Part shown: positions 44,160 through 53,248 of the stretch, piece by piece
Layout of the letters: each line of letters opens with the position of its first letter
Position numbering within the stretch: the first letter of the stretch is position 1
DNA from: Clostridium aciditolerans
GTDB lineage: Bacteria > Bacillota > Clostridia > Clostridiales > Clostridiaceae
Direction of reading: 5' to 3'
NCBI RefSeq assembly: GCF_016316925.1
Contig: NZ_JAEEGB010000017.1
Location: 1 to 64,000 of the forward strand
Length of the DNA: 64,000 bases
Program-made: the position numbers and the translations under genes
The notes under the pieces: generated by a model
Told to the model about the DNA's origin: nothing
Databases searched by the model: none
Seen by the model: only the letters and a program-made list of their open reading frames with translations

Positions 44160-44369
44160 TATTAAGTTAGTTGACCTGGTCTTTGACCCCACACTCGCCT
44201 GCTGGAGCTTTTGCTACCCAGAATTACCCTCTCACTACTTACCCTCTCGTTTTTAACGGCAGGACTTACTTCTAAGCCGCACCATGCTCATTAAACATTT
44301 TTATTCAACTTACGTGGATCGTTTCGCCTGCGACTGGCATCGACTTTCAACCACAAACCTAACTCAATA
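44160..44369 (-). ncRNA. Structured RNA, probably the raiA motif
   Basis: A GC-richer, non-coding 210-nt block right after comF on the same strand. Its ends pair: 5' UAUUGAGUUAG with 3' CUAACUUAAUA (44359-44369 with 44160-44170). Inside are GGTTGAAAGTCGATGCCAG, GCAGGCGAAACGATCCACG, GAGAGGGTAAGTAGTGAGAG and GGTCAAAGACCAGG. Length, the position after comF in the comF-hpf-secA-prfB string, and a second 3' fragment next to hpf all suggest the raiA RNA, a clostridial ncRNA named for lying near raiA/hpf. I judged this from context and form, not from a model search. The rest of 43894-44116 is featureless. Confidence 0.7.
44161..44200 (-). repeat. 40-bp direct repeat in the ncRNA 3' end (att-like, left edge)
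   Basis: Partner of 37977-38016 (two mismatches). Together they bracket 6.2 kb and mark the likely point of insertion; this side keeps the whole RNA. Confidence 0.8.
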
Positions 44370-44375
44370 TAATAA

Positions 44376-45056
44376 TTATACCTTACTTTTGGCTCCAGTC
44401 AACACAGTAATTTCTTCCGCTCCATTTTTTATAAGTTCATAAGCACAATAGAACGTTGTAGCTCCAGTTGTTACGACATCATCAATTATTAAAATTCTTT
44501 TATTCTTTATATTAATTTTATCAATAAACTTAAAGCATTCCCGCATATTTTCCCATCTCTCATCATGATTTAGTCCTATTTGATCTTCTGTTTGATGTAT
44601 CTTTTTCAAGCAATCAATTATAGGTATATTTAAGCTATCACTTACTATTCTAGCTAGATATCTACTTTGATTATATCCTCTCTTTTTCATAGCACTTTTA
44701 TTCATAGGAATATATGCTATGAAATCAAATTTTAGTTTTTCTCTTTTGACTAAATCTATCATATAGTTAGCTATAGTTTCTCCTGCCCTAAAATTACTTT
44801 TATATTTAAGTTTTAGGATCAGTTCCATCATTGCCCCCGAGTAGTATGATACACTATAACTTGTAATTTTTATATTGTTAAATTTTATATCAAAAGGATC
44901 ATTACAGAATTTTATTCTCTTTTCACAGTCTGCACATATGTAATTGCAGTTGTACAGTTCCTTTTCACACAAAATACATTTCTCATCACCATCATATACT
45001 ACTTGGAGTACACAATCCCACATAAACTTTAAAATCTTAATAATCCCATTTCCCAT
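44376..45056 (-). CDS. comF: ComF family protein (phosphoribosyltransferase-like)
   Basis: A 226-residue ComFC/GntX-type protein linked to DNA uptake. The N-terminal zinc-ribbon has CILCEKELYNCNYICADC, and the C-terminal PRTase fold shows RGYNQSRYLARIV, DQIGLNHDERWENM and the PRPP loop RILIIDDVVTTGATT. The chosen ATG overlaps the upstream gene by 28 bases and has only a close AGAGG, so the start is uncertain; a later ATG (MWDCVLQVVYDG) is possible. It is the last gene of the recD2-comFA-like-comF operon and is followed by the ncRNA. Confidence 0.88.
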   Translation of the reverse strand: MGNGIIKILKFMWDCVLQVVYDGDEKCILCEKELYNCNYICADCEKRIKFCNDPFDIKFNNIKITSYSVSYYSGAMMELILKLKYKSNFRAGETIANYMIDLVKREKLKFDFIAYIPMNKSAMKKRGYNQSRYLARIVSDSLNIPIIDCLKKIHQTEDQIGLNHDERWENMRECFKFIDKINIKNKRILIIDDVVTTGATTFYCAYELIKNGAEEITVLTGAKSKV

Positions 45057-46054
45057 GCCTCTTTATTGAAATTTCTTGTTATATCTTTTGCTCTTTCCAT
45101 ATCTTCTGTTTCTTCATTAGCTAAAAATATAACTTCTCCTTTCGAATCTTTCTCCCCTCGTCCTACGCTTCCACAAAAATATATTAATTTTTTATAATTA
45201 AACTCAGGGTCATTAGCGAAGTATACCATAATATTTGAATCATTTATGTTACAAACGGTTTGCTCGAAATCATTTGTAATAAGTACCGTCTTTTTCATCT
45301 TCGACAGGTTTGTAATCAATTTTTTATTTAATTTATCTTTTGCAAAACATATTATATTTCTATTTAGAGTTCGACAATAATTGTTTATATAAGAATATAC
45401 ATTCTCTAATTTTTCTTCATCAGGGACGCATATAACAACTCTTTTATCACAATCTAAGAACCATTTTAGATATTCATATACTACAAATGGTATATCCTTA
45501 TTTATGTTTATTCTTGTTACTATCGTCCTTGGTTCCACCATTGGACTTCTATTATCTTTTACGGGTAAAATTATTTCTCTTTCATTTTTTAATACACTCT
45601 CTATTGAATAAGCTATAAATTTAGTGTCCTCTTTAGATATTCTAGATACCAAATCTAGTATTTCATACTTATTATAAGTTGGGAAGCTTCTTATATCATC
45701 ATAAATAATCAAGTCAAATTTTTCATCTATAGTTGAAGCATTTATAAAATTACATACCTTTAATCTTGAATTTAACCTTGCCTTTGATTTTCTTATATAG
45801 GCATAGTCCCTAAAATCTGTACGTTTTTTTATTAATTCTAATATATTAATACTTCCTGGCTCTTCATTTGTAATATAAATTACATTTTTCCCTCTTCTAA
45901 CATAGTCCTGTATTGTTTTAAGAAATATCTCTGATGAATTGTAAGGAAGTGATATTACATTTAAGAAGCGTTCATATCCTCTACTCCAGTTCAATATCAA
46001 ATTCCCAATTTTTTCTTTCTCATCATCTAGATTCTTCCTCTTTAACAAGAACAT
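45029..46054 (-). CDS. ComFA-like protein lacking the helicase P-loop
   Basis: A 341-residue protein between recD2 and comF, where ComFA sits in other Firmicutes. The C-terminal part has the ComFA-like motif VI and tail (IYFCGSVGRGEKDSKGEVIF, then DMERAKDITRNFNKEAWEMG). The N-terminal part keeps the frame of motif I but not its residues: VISLPYNSSEIFLKTIQ in place of a GAGKTE-type loop. DDIRSF replaces the DEAD-type box, followed by a Ser/Ile strand. ATP hydrolysis therefore looks lost. It overlaps recD2 by 32 bases and comF by 28, so all three are cotranscribed. The assignment to ComFA is inference from motif order and position. Confidence 0.65.
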   Translation of the reverse strand: MFLLKRKNLDDEKEKIGNLILNWSRGYERFLNVISLPYNSSEIFLKTIQDYVRRGKNVIYITNEEPGSINILELIKKRTDFRDYAYIRKSKARLNSRLKVCNFINASTIDEKFDLIIYDDIRSFPTYNKYEILDLVSRISKEDTKFIAYSIESVLKNEREIILPVKDNRSPMVEPRTIVTRININKDIPFVVYEYLKWFLDCDKRVVICVPDEEKLENVYSYINNYCRTLNRNIICFAKDKLNKKLITNLSKMKKTVLITNDFEQTVCNINDSNIMVYFANDPEFNYKKLIYFCGSVGRGEKDSKGEVIFLANEETEDMERAKDITRNFNKEAWEMGLLRF

Positions 46055-48275
46055 TTACTTCACTCTCCATTATATCCATTATTCTAAATTTTAATAGTGA
46101 ATATCTTTCAAAACTTTTATTATTATTTATCATAAATTGCATAGCTTTCATATCTCCTACTAAAACAACCAGTTGCTTAGCTCTTGTGATAGCAGTATAA
46201 AGTAAGTTTCTGTTCATTAATAAAGGTGGTCCCATAAACATAGGTATGATGACTACTGGAAATTCACTTCCCTGGCTTTTATGTATTGTTATAGCATAAG
46301 CTAAATCAATCTCATCTAAATATATACTATCATATATAACTTTTCTTTCATCATCGAATACTACTGTTATTGTATCTTTTTCTTCATCTATATCATCTAT
46401 ATAGCCAACATCACCATTAAATATTCCTAAGCCTTCATTCTCACCTTCTCCTGCAACTCTAACCCATTTTAGTGAGTAATTATTCTTAGTCTGCATTATC
46501 TTATCCCCAACTCTAAATACTACATCTTTAAATTCCTTTTCTTTTTTATTTTCATCTTTTTTGTTTAAAATATCCTGAAGTTTTTTATTTAAGCTAGATA
46601 TTCCTAGTACACCCTTTCTCATAGGCGATAATATCTGAATATGATGCATTTTATTCCAGAGTTTATTAAAATTAGGCAATCTTTTATCTATAAGCTCTAT
46701 TACAGTATCACAAATTTTGTTTGGTTCTTCGCATTTTATAAAATAGAAGTCCTTATCTTTTTTATTAATAGCAGGGATTTCTCCTGCATTAATTTTATGA
46801 GCATTTACAACTATCATGCTTTCTTGAGATTGCCTAAATATATCTTTAAGCCTTACAACCTTTATGCATTTACTTTCTATTAGATCTCTAAGCACATTTC
46901 CTGGCCCAACAGAAGGAAGCTGATCAACATCTCCTACAATTATAAGTCTAGTCCCAAGGGATACAGCCTTTAGCAGATTATGCATAAGCGTAATATCTAT
47001 CATAGATGCCTCATCAATAATTATAACGTCACATTCTAGTGGAGCATCCTCACCTCTTGTGAAAAGTAAATCATCATCACCTTCACTTACTCCCATTTCT
47101 AAAAGTCTATGTATAGTCTTAGCTTCCCTTCCAGTAGCCTCAGTCATTCTTTTTGCCGCTCTTCCTGTAGGTGCCCCCATAAATACCTTTAAACTTGCTT
47201 TTTCAAATATTTCAGTTATACAGTTTATTATGGTGGTCTTGCCGGTACCTGGTCCTCCCGTTATTATCTCTATCCCATTCTTTATAGCTCCACCTATGGC
47301 TTCTTTTTGTGATGCTGCAAATTCTATGCTGTTAGACTTCTCAAACTCCTCTATTTCCTTATCTATTTCAATTCCTATATCATCATACTTACTTAAGGCT
47401 AAAGTAAGTATTTTTTTAGTAACACCAAGTTCGCAATAATAATAAGGTAGCGAAAATACACATATTTCATCCTTCATCTTTTCTAACTTTATTTTCCCAT
47501 TTATAGAGCTTTCATAAATGTTTTCTTCGAGCTCATCTTTTGAGACACCAAGCGTGTCTATCCCTTCTTTGATTAACTTTTCCATAGGCATGTATGTATT
47601 TCCTAAGCTGCAAAATTGACTTACCAAGTATCTTATTCCACTTTGTATTCTAAAAGGAGAGTTTGCTTCTACTCCTAAGCTTCTTGCTATTTTATCTGCT
47701 GTCTTAAATCCTATACCAGATATTTCTTCCGTTAAAATATATGGATTTTCTCTTACAAATTTTATAGAGTCTCCACCAAATCTTTTGTGTATTTTTACAC
47801 ATTGATTAGGAGTAACACCATAGGTCTGCAAAAAAACCATTATATTTCTTATCTCATGTTGCTTAGAATAGGATTCATTAATCAGCGCTATTTTCTTCTC
47901 TCCAATTCCCTCTATTTCTTTAAGTCTCTCTATATTATTATCTAATATATTTAAAGTTTCTTCCCCAAACTTCTCTACAATTTTTTTAGCCGTTACAGGT
48001 CCTATTCCAGCTATTATTCCTGATGACAAATATCTTTCTATGCCTACAATTGAGCTTGGCATTATTTCTTCACATAATTGTACTTTAAATTGTTGACCAA
48101 ATTGAGGATGTAAAACCCATTCACCTATAATTTTCAAATTTTGACCTTCCGCTATGTAGGGTATACAGCCTACTATCGTTATTCTTTCATTTCCTTCTTT
48201 AACTTTTGCAACTACATACCCATTTTCTTCATTTTGAAAAATTATATCTTCTACAATCCCCTGTATTTCTTGCAT
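46023..48275 (-). CDS. recD2: RecD2-type ATP-dependent DNA helicase
   Basis: A 750-residue SF1B helicase of the RecD2 (RecD-like, YrrC) class. An N-terminal OB-like region is followed by helix-hairpin-helix repeats (GIGPVTAKKIVEKFGEETLN, GIGEKKIALI, GIGFKTADKIARSLG). The motor shows Walker A ITGGPGTGKTTIINCI, motif II DVIIIDEASMIDI, GDVDQLPSVGPGNVL, and the late YAITIHKSQGSEFPVVIIP and LLYTAITRAKQL motifs. It acts in DNA repair. The ATG has AGGAGAGG upstream. The 3' end overlaps the ComFA-like gene. Confidence 0.95.
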   Translation of the reverse strand: MQEIQGIVEDIIFQNEENGYVVAKVKEGNERITIVGCIPYIAEGQNLKIIGEWVLHPQFGQQFKVQLCEEIMPSSIVGIERYLSSGIIAGIGPVTAKKIVEKFGEETLNILDNNIERLKEIEGIGEKKIALINESYSKQHEIRNIMVFLQTYGVTPNQCVKIHKRFGGDSIKFVRENPYILTEEISGIGFKTADKIARSLGVEANSPFRIQSGIRYLVSQFCSLGNTYMPMEKLIKEGIDTLGVSKDELEENIYESSINGKIKLEKMKDEICVFSLPYYYCELGVTKKILTLALSKYDDIGIEIDKEIEEFEKSNSIEFAASQKEAIGGAIKNGIEIITGGPGTGKTTIINCITEIFEKASLKVFMGAPTGRAAKRMTEATGREAKTIHRLLEMGVSEGDDDLLFTRGEDAPLECDVIIIDEASMIDITLMHNLLKAVSLGTRLIIVGDVDQLPSVGPGNVLRDLIESKCIKVVRLKDIFRQSQESMIVVNAHKINAGEIPAINKKDKDFYFIKCEEPNKICDTVIELIDKRLPNFNKLWNKMHHIQILSPMRKGVLGISSLNKKLQDILNKKDENKKEKEFKDVVFRVGDKIMQTKNNYSLKWVRVAGEGENEGLGIFNGDVGYIDDIDEEKDTITVVFDDERKVIYDSIYLDEIDLAYAITIHKSQGSEFPVVIIPMFMGPPLLMNRNLLYTAITRAKQLVVLVGDMKAMQFMINNNKSFERYSLLKFRIMDIMESEVNVLVKEEESR

Positions 48276-48339
48276 AAAACCTCTCCTAATTTACTTTTTA
48301 TTATAATTATAGCACATGATATTAATTTTTATAAAAAAA

Positions 48340-48370
48340 AAGCCCTTATGCTGCAAACATAAGAACTTTT
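48340..48370 (-). terminator. Terminator of metK
   Basis: Imperfect stem AAGCCCTTATG / CATAAGAACTT, then a run of nine T on the minus strand; 20 bases after the metK stop. Confidence 0.8.
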
Positions 48371-48390
48371 TTATCTTTAATAATTATTTA

Positions 48391-49566
48391 TTACATAAAA
48401 CTTTTAATTTCTTCAACTTTACTTAAACCTTCCCATGGAACATTTACATCAGTTCTTCCAAAATGTCCATAAGCAGCTACCTGTCTGTACATTGGCTTTT
48501 TCAGATCTAAATCCTTTATAATAGCAGCAGGTCTTAAGTCAAATACCTTATTAACTATTTCAACAATCTTATCTTCTGCTATTTTTCCTGTTCCAAATGT
48601 GTCAACTGTTATAGATACAGGTTTTGCAACACCTATAGCATAAGCAAGTTGTATCTCTAATTTGTCAGCAACTCCTGCAGCAACAAGGTTTTTAGCAACC
48701 CATCTAGCAGCATACGCAGCTGATCTGTCAACCTTAGTTGGATCCTTTCCTGAGAAAGCACCACCACCGTGTCTTCCATATCCACCATAAGTGTCAACAA
48801 TGATCTTTCTTCCTGTTAAGCCTGAATCTCCTTGTGGTCCTCCCACAACGAATCTTCCTGTTGGATTTATAAAGTACTTAGTAGCTTCATCTAATAAATT
48901 AGCTGGAATAACAGGCTTTATTACATGTTCAATCATATCTTTTTCTATTTGCTCACGTGTTGTTTCTGGATCATGTTGAGTTGAAATTACAATTGCATCT
49001 ACTCTAACAGGCTTATCATCTTCATACTCAACAGTAACCTGTGTTTTTCCATCTGGTCTTAAATAAGCTAATGTTTCATTTTTTCTAACTTCAGCTAATC
49101 TTCTTGAAAGTTTATGAGATAAGCTTATTGGCATAGGCATATATTCAGCTGTCTCATTTGTTGCAAAACCAAACATCATTCCTTGGTCTCCTGCACCTAT
49201 TGCCTCCATCTTATCCATTTGGCCCATCTTGGATTCAAGAGCCTCATCTACTCCCATAGCTATATCTGATGATTGTTCATCTATTGAAGTCATTACTGCA
49301 CATGTATCACAGTCAAAACCAAATTTAGCTCTTGTATAGCCTATCTCTTCTATAGTTTTTCTAACTAGTTTAGGAATATCTACATAACAATTAGTTGATA
49401 TTTCTCCCATAACCATAACCATACCTGTTGTAACCGCAGTTTCGCAAGCTACTCTACCATTTGGATCTTGTTCTAGTATTGAATCAAGAATAGCATCAGA
49501 AATTTGATCACATATCTTATCTGGATGTCCTTCTGTAACTGATTCGGACGTAAAAAGTCTTCTCAT
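48391..49566 (-). CDS. metK: S-adenosylmethionine synthetase
   Basis: A 391-residue MetK, which makes SAM from methionine and ATP. Motifs: [36 protein letters not shown], the P-loop-like [20 protein letters not shown], and [20 protein letters not shown]. Real start: ATG at 49566 (MRRLFTSES), where GGAGGG lies upstream; upstream in-frame codons belong to the riboswitch expression platform. A SAM-I riboswitch controls it. Confidence 0.98.
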   Translation of the reverse strand: MRRLFTSESVTEGHPDKICDQISDAILDSILEQDPNGRVACETAVTTGMVMVMGEISTNCYVDIPKLVRKTIEEIGYTRAKFGFDCDTCAVMTSIDEQSSDIAMGVDEALESKMGQMDKMEAIGAGDQGMMFGFATNETAEYMPMPISLSHKLSRRLAEVRKNETLAYLRPDGKTQVTVEYEDDKPVRVDAIVISTQHDPETTREQIEKDMIEHVIKPVIPANLLDEATKYFINPTGRFVVGGPQGDSGLTGRKIIVDTYGGYGRHGGGAFSGKDPTKVDRSAAYAARWVAKNLVAAGVADKLEIQLAYAIGVAKPVSITVDTFGTGKIAEDKIVEIVNKVFDLRPAAIIKDLDLKKPMYRQVAAYGHFGRTDVNVPWEGLSKVEEIKSFM

Positions 49567-49596
49567 AATCTTATCCCTCCGTTTTATAAAAAAATA

Positions 49597-49620
49597 AAAC
49601 CTCTTCAATAAGAAGAGGTT
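49597..49620 (-). terminator. SAM riboswitch terminator
   Basis: Stem AACCTCTTCTT / AAGAGGTT (minus strand), then a T-rich run, between the aptamer and metK. Confidence 0.85.
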
Positions 49621-49633
49621 AAATTACTTAACT

Positions 49634-49737
49634 ACTCTCTTATCTCGCAGACTCATACTGCAGGAATTGGCACCTTAGCTATAAGCCGGTTGCCGGGTTT
49701 CATCGGGCCCTTTCCCTCCACCTCTCTTGATAAGAGT
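49634..49737 (-). promoter_or_regulatory. SAM-I riboswitch (S-box)
   Basis: The minus-strand sequence CTCTTATCAAGAGAGGTGGA, GGGAAAGGGCCCGATGAAAC, CCGGCAACC, AAGGTGCCAATTCCTGCAG and the closing GAGATAAGAGAG are the canonical S-box blocks, with P1 pairing CTCTTATC / GATAAGAG. SAM binding favours the terminator at 49597-49620 and turns off metK. Confidence 0.98.
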
Positions 49738-49926
49738 TTATGTATTTAATTACATTCGTTAATGATATTAACATAGTTAAAACATGCTGTCAATATAAAA
49801 TCCATAATAAAGTTTATATATTTTATGATATTTGAAGTATTTTTATTATATAAATAATGTTATGTGATAAATGTTATTAAAATATCCTATCACTACCTAT
49901 ATTGTATCACAAAAATATATAAAAAT

Positions 49927-49951
49927 AAAACACTCCTATGAGTGTTTTATT
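49927..49951 (-). terminator. Terminator of the tRNA-Thr/tRNA-Tyr transcript
   Basis: Stem AAAACACT / AGTGTTTT with loop CCTATG and a T-rich tail on the minus strand, just after the tRNA-Tyr CCA. Confidence 0.8.
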
Positions 49952-49953
49952 TA

Positions 49954-50038
49954 TGGTGGAGGAAGATGGATTCGAACCATCGAAGTCACTGACAACAGAT
50001 TTACAGTCTGCCCCCTTTGGCCACTCGGGAATTCCTCC
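49954..50038 (-). tRNA. tRNA-Tyr (anticodon GTA)
   Basis: An 85-nt tRNA with acceptor GGAGGAA/TTCCTCC, anticodon stem-loop CAGACTGTAAATCTG (GTA), a long variable arm as in bacterial tRNA-Tyr, T-arm GGTTCGAATCC, and encoded CCA. Confidence 0.96.
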
Positions 50039-50043
50039 ATATT

Positions 50044-50119
<76 letters not shown>

Positions 50120-50159
50120 ATACCTTGTTTTGAAGTTTTTAACCGCTTCAACATGGATT

Positions 50160-50188
50160 AGTATACATTGTTATTATGTTATTTTCAA
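50160..50188 (-). promoter_or_regulatory. Promoter of the tRNA-Thr/tRNA-Tyr operon
   Basis: TTGAAA (50183-50188), 17 bp, TATACT (50160-50165) on the minus strand, about 40 bases before tRNA-Thr. Confidence 0.65.
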
Positions 50189-50328
50189 ATCCAATTATAG
50201 CCTATTATGCGAATTTATAAGCACAATTCTCTATATATTTACGTTTTTCTCTATATTACTCTATAATTCAAATGCAAATTCTAGTTATGTGATTATACAT
50301 TAAATATTACTTTTTACTCTCTTATTTC

Positions 50329-51027
50329 TTACTGCTCTACAACGTCCATATTAATGAATTTCTCTGCTACCAATTTAACCTTTTCATAGTCTTTATCAGA
50401 TAACCTACTTTTGAGCAATTTTATAGTGTTTTTTATATCTTCATCACTTCCATTTTGAAGATATGTATTGATTTTTTCGTAATCTACAGCTGACAACTTT
50501 GCTGCTATAGATAACAGTTTCTCCTTGTCTGACAATGTAAGCTTATCCTTTATTTTCGACTTAGAAACCTTAAATACTGGAGTGCTGTCACTAGAATAAT
50601 TAGCAGAATCTTTCTTTACATTTTCACTGGCAGTATCTTCTGAACTAATCTTTTTAGAGTTTTCTTTATCTTCAACTTTTTTAGCCTCTACAGCTTTGTC
50701 ACTTTCTTCAAAAAATACCTTTTTATCCTGTTGAATTTTTTCACTTATTTCATTCATTTTGAAACTTTTATATGCGTCTGTTACTGCAATAGAATTTGCT
50801 TGATTGGTTTCATTTTTACCTTTATTCTCATCTTTACTTGCTTCTTTTTTTATATTGAAGTTTTGTTTTATGTTGTCATTTTGTTTTGAAGTATTATTAT
50901 CGTTTATTACTTCTATTTTATCCTTATATATTTCTCCCTTTGTTCCTATTTTATCTGCAAATACCATTATTAAAACACAAACAGCCGTACACAAAATCGC
51001 TATAAAAGATAATATTGTTTTCTTCAT
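50329..51027 (-). CDS. Membrane-anchored charged protein of unknown function
   Basis: A 232-residue protein I do not recognise. An N-terminal membrane segment (about residues 4-24, TILSFIAILCTAVCVLIMVF) is followed by a long Lys/Glu/Asn/Ser-rich low-complexity region (25-155). A compact C-terminal region has two similar helical units, LSDKEKLLSIAAKLSAVDYEK and LSDKDYEKVKLVAEKF. It probably sits outside the membrane. It is divergent from the sporulation gene yyaC, next to which it may be co-regulated. GGAGGG precedes the ATG. Confidence 0.7.
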   Translation of the reverse strand: MKKTILSFIAILCTAVCVLIMVFADKIGTKGEIYKDKIEVINDNNTSKQNDNIKQNFNIKKEASKDENKGKNETNQANSIAVTDAYKSFKMNEISEKIQQDKKVFFEESDKAVEAKKVEDKENSKKISSEDTASENVKKDSANYSSDSTPVFKVSKSKIKDKLTLSDKEKLLSIAAKLSAVDYEKINTYLQNGSDEDIKNTIKLLKSRLSDKDYEKVKLVAEKFINMDVVEQ

Positions 51028-51141
51028 AATATATACGCCCTCCTTGCACCTATATTATTATCTCTTTTTTTTCTTTTTTTATTCCTTTTTCTTAATATTT
51101 CTTAAGATAATTTCATATAAATTACTAAGGAGGTGTAGCTA

Positions 51142-51678
51142 TTGAAAAGAGTGAAAGCTAACTATAAAAATCCGCTATCATACTATGATATTGCTTATTT
51201 TTTGAAAGATTATATTGATAAGAATACAATTGTAGTATGTATTGGCACTGATAGATGTATAGGAGACTGCCTTGGCCCTTTAGTTGGTACATTGCTTAAA
51301 GAGTCTAACTTTCCATTACCTGTATATGGCACAATCTCAGAGCCGATACATGCTTTAAATATTGATAAAAGACTAGATGAAATTAAACAGCTTCATCCTA
51401 ATAACCATATAATAGGTATCGATGCCTGCTTAGGAGACTCTGATAGCATAGGAGAAATTCAAGCAAGGGATTACCCTGTTCATCCTGGAAAAGGTGTCGG
51501 TAAATCACTACCTAATGTAGGCGAAACCTCTATAATAGGTATAGTTGATTCTAACGATAATGATGAAATATTTAATAGTACTAGTATAAGACTAAGTTTA
51601 ATTTTCAGTATGGCAAAGGTTGTAAGGGATTCATTAATTCATGCTTATTATCTATATAACAATGAAATAATAGTATAA
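51142..51678 (+). CDS. yyaC: Spore protease YyaC family (DUF1256)
   Basis: A 178-residue protein of the sporulation family YyaC (related to the germination protease Gpr fold). Motifs: VVCIGTDRCIGDCLGPLVGT, YGTISEPIHALNIDKRLDEI, HIIGIDACLGDSDSIGEIQA and GKGVGKSLPNVGETSIIGIV. TTG start with a strong AAGGAGGTG ribosome site. It stands alone, with a terminator, facing mbl. Confidence 0.92.
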   Translation: MKRVKANYKNPLSYYDIAYFLKDYIDKNTIVVCIGTDRCIGDCLGPLVGTLLKESNFPLPVYGTISEPIHALNIDKRLDEIKQLHPNNHIIGIDACLGDSDSIGEIQARDYPVHPGKGVGKSLPNVGETSIIGIVDSNDNDEIFNSTSIRLSLIFSMAKVVRDSLIHAYYLYNNEIIV

Positions 51679-51682
51679 AATA

Positions 51683-51710
51683 AAAAGCAAAATCTAGAGA
51701 TTTTGCTTTT
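51683..51710. terminator. Terminator of yyaC (also faces mbl)
   Basis: Perfect 13-bp stem AAAAGCAAAATCT / AGATTTTGCTTTT with T/A tracts on both sides, so it can end both convergent transcripts. Confidence 0.85.
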
Positions 51711-51755
51711 TATTTTATACTATTTATTTATATTCATTTAGAATAATTTTCTTCG

Positions 51756-52787
51756 CTAATCTATTAATGTTATGTCATCACCAGTAAAGGTAACTTCCAT
51801 TTTATCTAAGTACTCCAATACCTTACCTGTTCCTAGAGCCACACAGGAAACAGCCTCTTCCGCAACATATACTGGAACCTTAGTTACTTCCTGTATTAGG
51901 CTACTGAGACCATTTAATAATGCTCCTCCACCAGTCATAACTATTCCTTTATCAGCTATATCTGCTGCTAATTCTGGAGGAGTTTTCTCTAACACTGAGT
52001 GAGTTGTTTCTGCTATTGCATTTACAGTTTCTCTTAATGCTTCCCTCATTTCATCTGAGGATACAGCTATATTTTTAGGAAGTCCAGTAATTAAATCTCT
52101 TCCTCTTATCTCCATAGTGACTTTTTCTTCTCTCTCAAATGCAGATCCTATATTTATCTTTAAATCTTCTGCAGTTCTTTCTCCAATCATAAGCTTGTGC
52201 TCTTTTCTTATATATCTCATTATAGCCTCATCGAACTTGTCTCCTGCAACCTTAATTGAAGCCCTTACAACGATTCCGCCTAAAGAAATAACTGCTACGT
52301 CTGTTGTACCTCCACCTATATCTATAACCATGTTTCCACTTGCCTTAGTTATATCAAGGCCTGCACCAATTGCAGCCGCCAAAGGCTCTTCTATTAAGAA
52401 CACCTTTTTAGCACCTGCATTTTTAGCTGCATCAATTACAGCTCTTTTCTCTACTTCTGTAGCTTCACAAGGAACACAAACTACTACCCTTGGTGCTGAC
52501 ATTCTTTTTTTCCCACAAGCTTTAGTTATAAAATATTTTAACATTTTTTCAGTTATATCATAATCTGATATAACCCCATCCCTCAATGGACGAATCGCCA
52601 CGATATTACCTGGCGTTCTACCTATCATTTGCCACGCTTCCTCGCCTACTGCTAAAACTTTATTTTTGCTTTTATCTATAGCAACTACTGAAGGTTCTTT
52701 TAATATTACTCCCCTTCCTTTAATATAAACGAGCACCGTAGCTGTACCTAAATCAATTCCCATATCGGTTCCTATACTGAAAAACAT
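51756..52787 (-). CDS. mbl: MreB-family rod shape protein, Mbl-like
   Basis: A 343-residue bacterial actin. Phosphate 1 region TDMGIDLGTATVLVYIKGRG, VVCVPCEATEVEKRAVIDAA, phosphate 2 MVIDIGGGTTDVAVISLGGI, and the adenosine motif KGIVMTGGGALLNGLSSLIQ are all present. It guides lateral wall synthesis. The gene order spoIIQ-like, spoIIID, mbl is the same as around mbl in Bacillus subtilis, which is why I use this symbol and not mreB. Confidence 0.92.
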   Translation of the reverse strand: MFFSIGTDMGIDLGTATVLVYIKGRGVILKEPSVVAIDKSKNKVLAVGEEAWQMIGRTPGNIVAIRPLRDGVISDYDITEKMLKYFITKACGKKRMSAPRVVVCVPCEATEVEKRAVIDAAKNAGAKKVFLIEEPLAAAIGAGLDITKASGNMVIDIGGGTTDVAVISLGGIVVRASIKVAGDKFDEAIMRYIRKEHKLMIGERTAEDLKINIGSAFEREEKVTMEIRGRDLITGLPKNIAVSSDEMREALRETVNAIAETTHSVLEKTPPELAADIADKGIVMTGGGALLNGLSSLIQEVTKVPVYVAEEAVSCVALGTGKVLEYLDKMEVTFTGDDITLID

Positions 52788-52885
52788 TCCTTAATTCACT
52801 CCTACTCTTCCCCAGAAATTTATCATTTTAATGACAAATTTGTCTATTTTATTATATCTTCATATTAATTATAATCGGAATGTTT

Positions 52886-53140
52886 TTAACCTTCAATAGC
52901 TTTATACTTCATTTTAGTTGCTTTTCCACCTCTTATATGTCTTTCGGCTTTATTATAATCTAATATAATTTTAGCCTCTTCAGCAATTTGAGGATTTATT
53001 TTAGGTAACCTTTCAGTCATATCTTTGTGTATTGTACTTTTGCTTACTCCAAAGACTTTAGCTGTTTTTCTTATTGTAGCTTTTGACCCTATAATATACC
53101 TTGCAACTTCTAAAACTCTTTCTTCAATGTAATCTTTCAA
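52886..53140 (-). CDS. spoIIID: Sporulation transcription factor SpoIIID
   Basis: An 84-residue DNA-binding protein of the mother cell. The helix-turn-helix is TIRKTAKVFGVSKSTIHKDM, followed by TERLPKINPQIAEEAKIILD and the basic tail RHIRGGKATKMKYK, which contacts DNA in Bacillus SpoIIID. It begins at a TTG with GGAGGT seven bases upstream, and the RBS region forms a near-palindrome AAGGAGGTACCACCTTT that might limit translation. Confidence 0.97.
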   Translation of the reverse strand: MKDYIEERVLEVARYIIGSKATIRKTAKVFGVSKSTIHKDMTERLPKINPQIAEEAKIILDYNKAERHIRGGKATKMKYKAIEG

Positions 53141-53210
53141 AGGTGGTACCTCCTTAACCCTTCTATATTTATAAATATGCTAATTTACATTTTTAAATTC
53201 ATTGTATGGG

Positions 53211-53240
53211 CCATTTTCCGATAAACTCCTCGGAAAATGG
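53211..53240 (-). other. Hairpin between spoIIQ-like gene and spoIIID
   Basis: Perfect 10-bp stem CCATTTTCCG / CGGAAAATGG with a 10-base loop and no T-run on the minus strand. It looks like an mRNA stability or attenuation element and not a strong terminator. Confidence 0.5.
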
Positions 53241-53248
53241 CTAGAATT

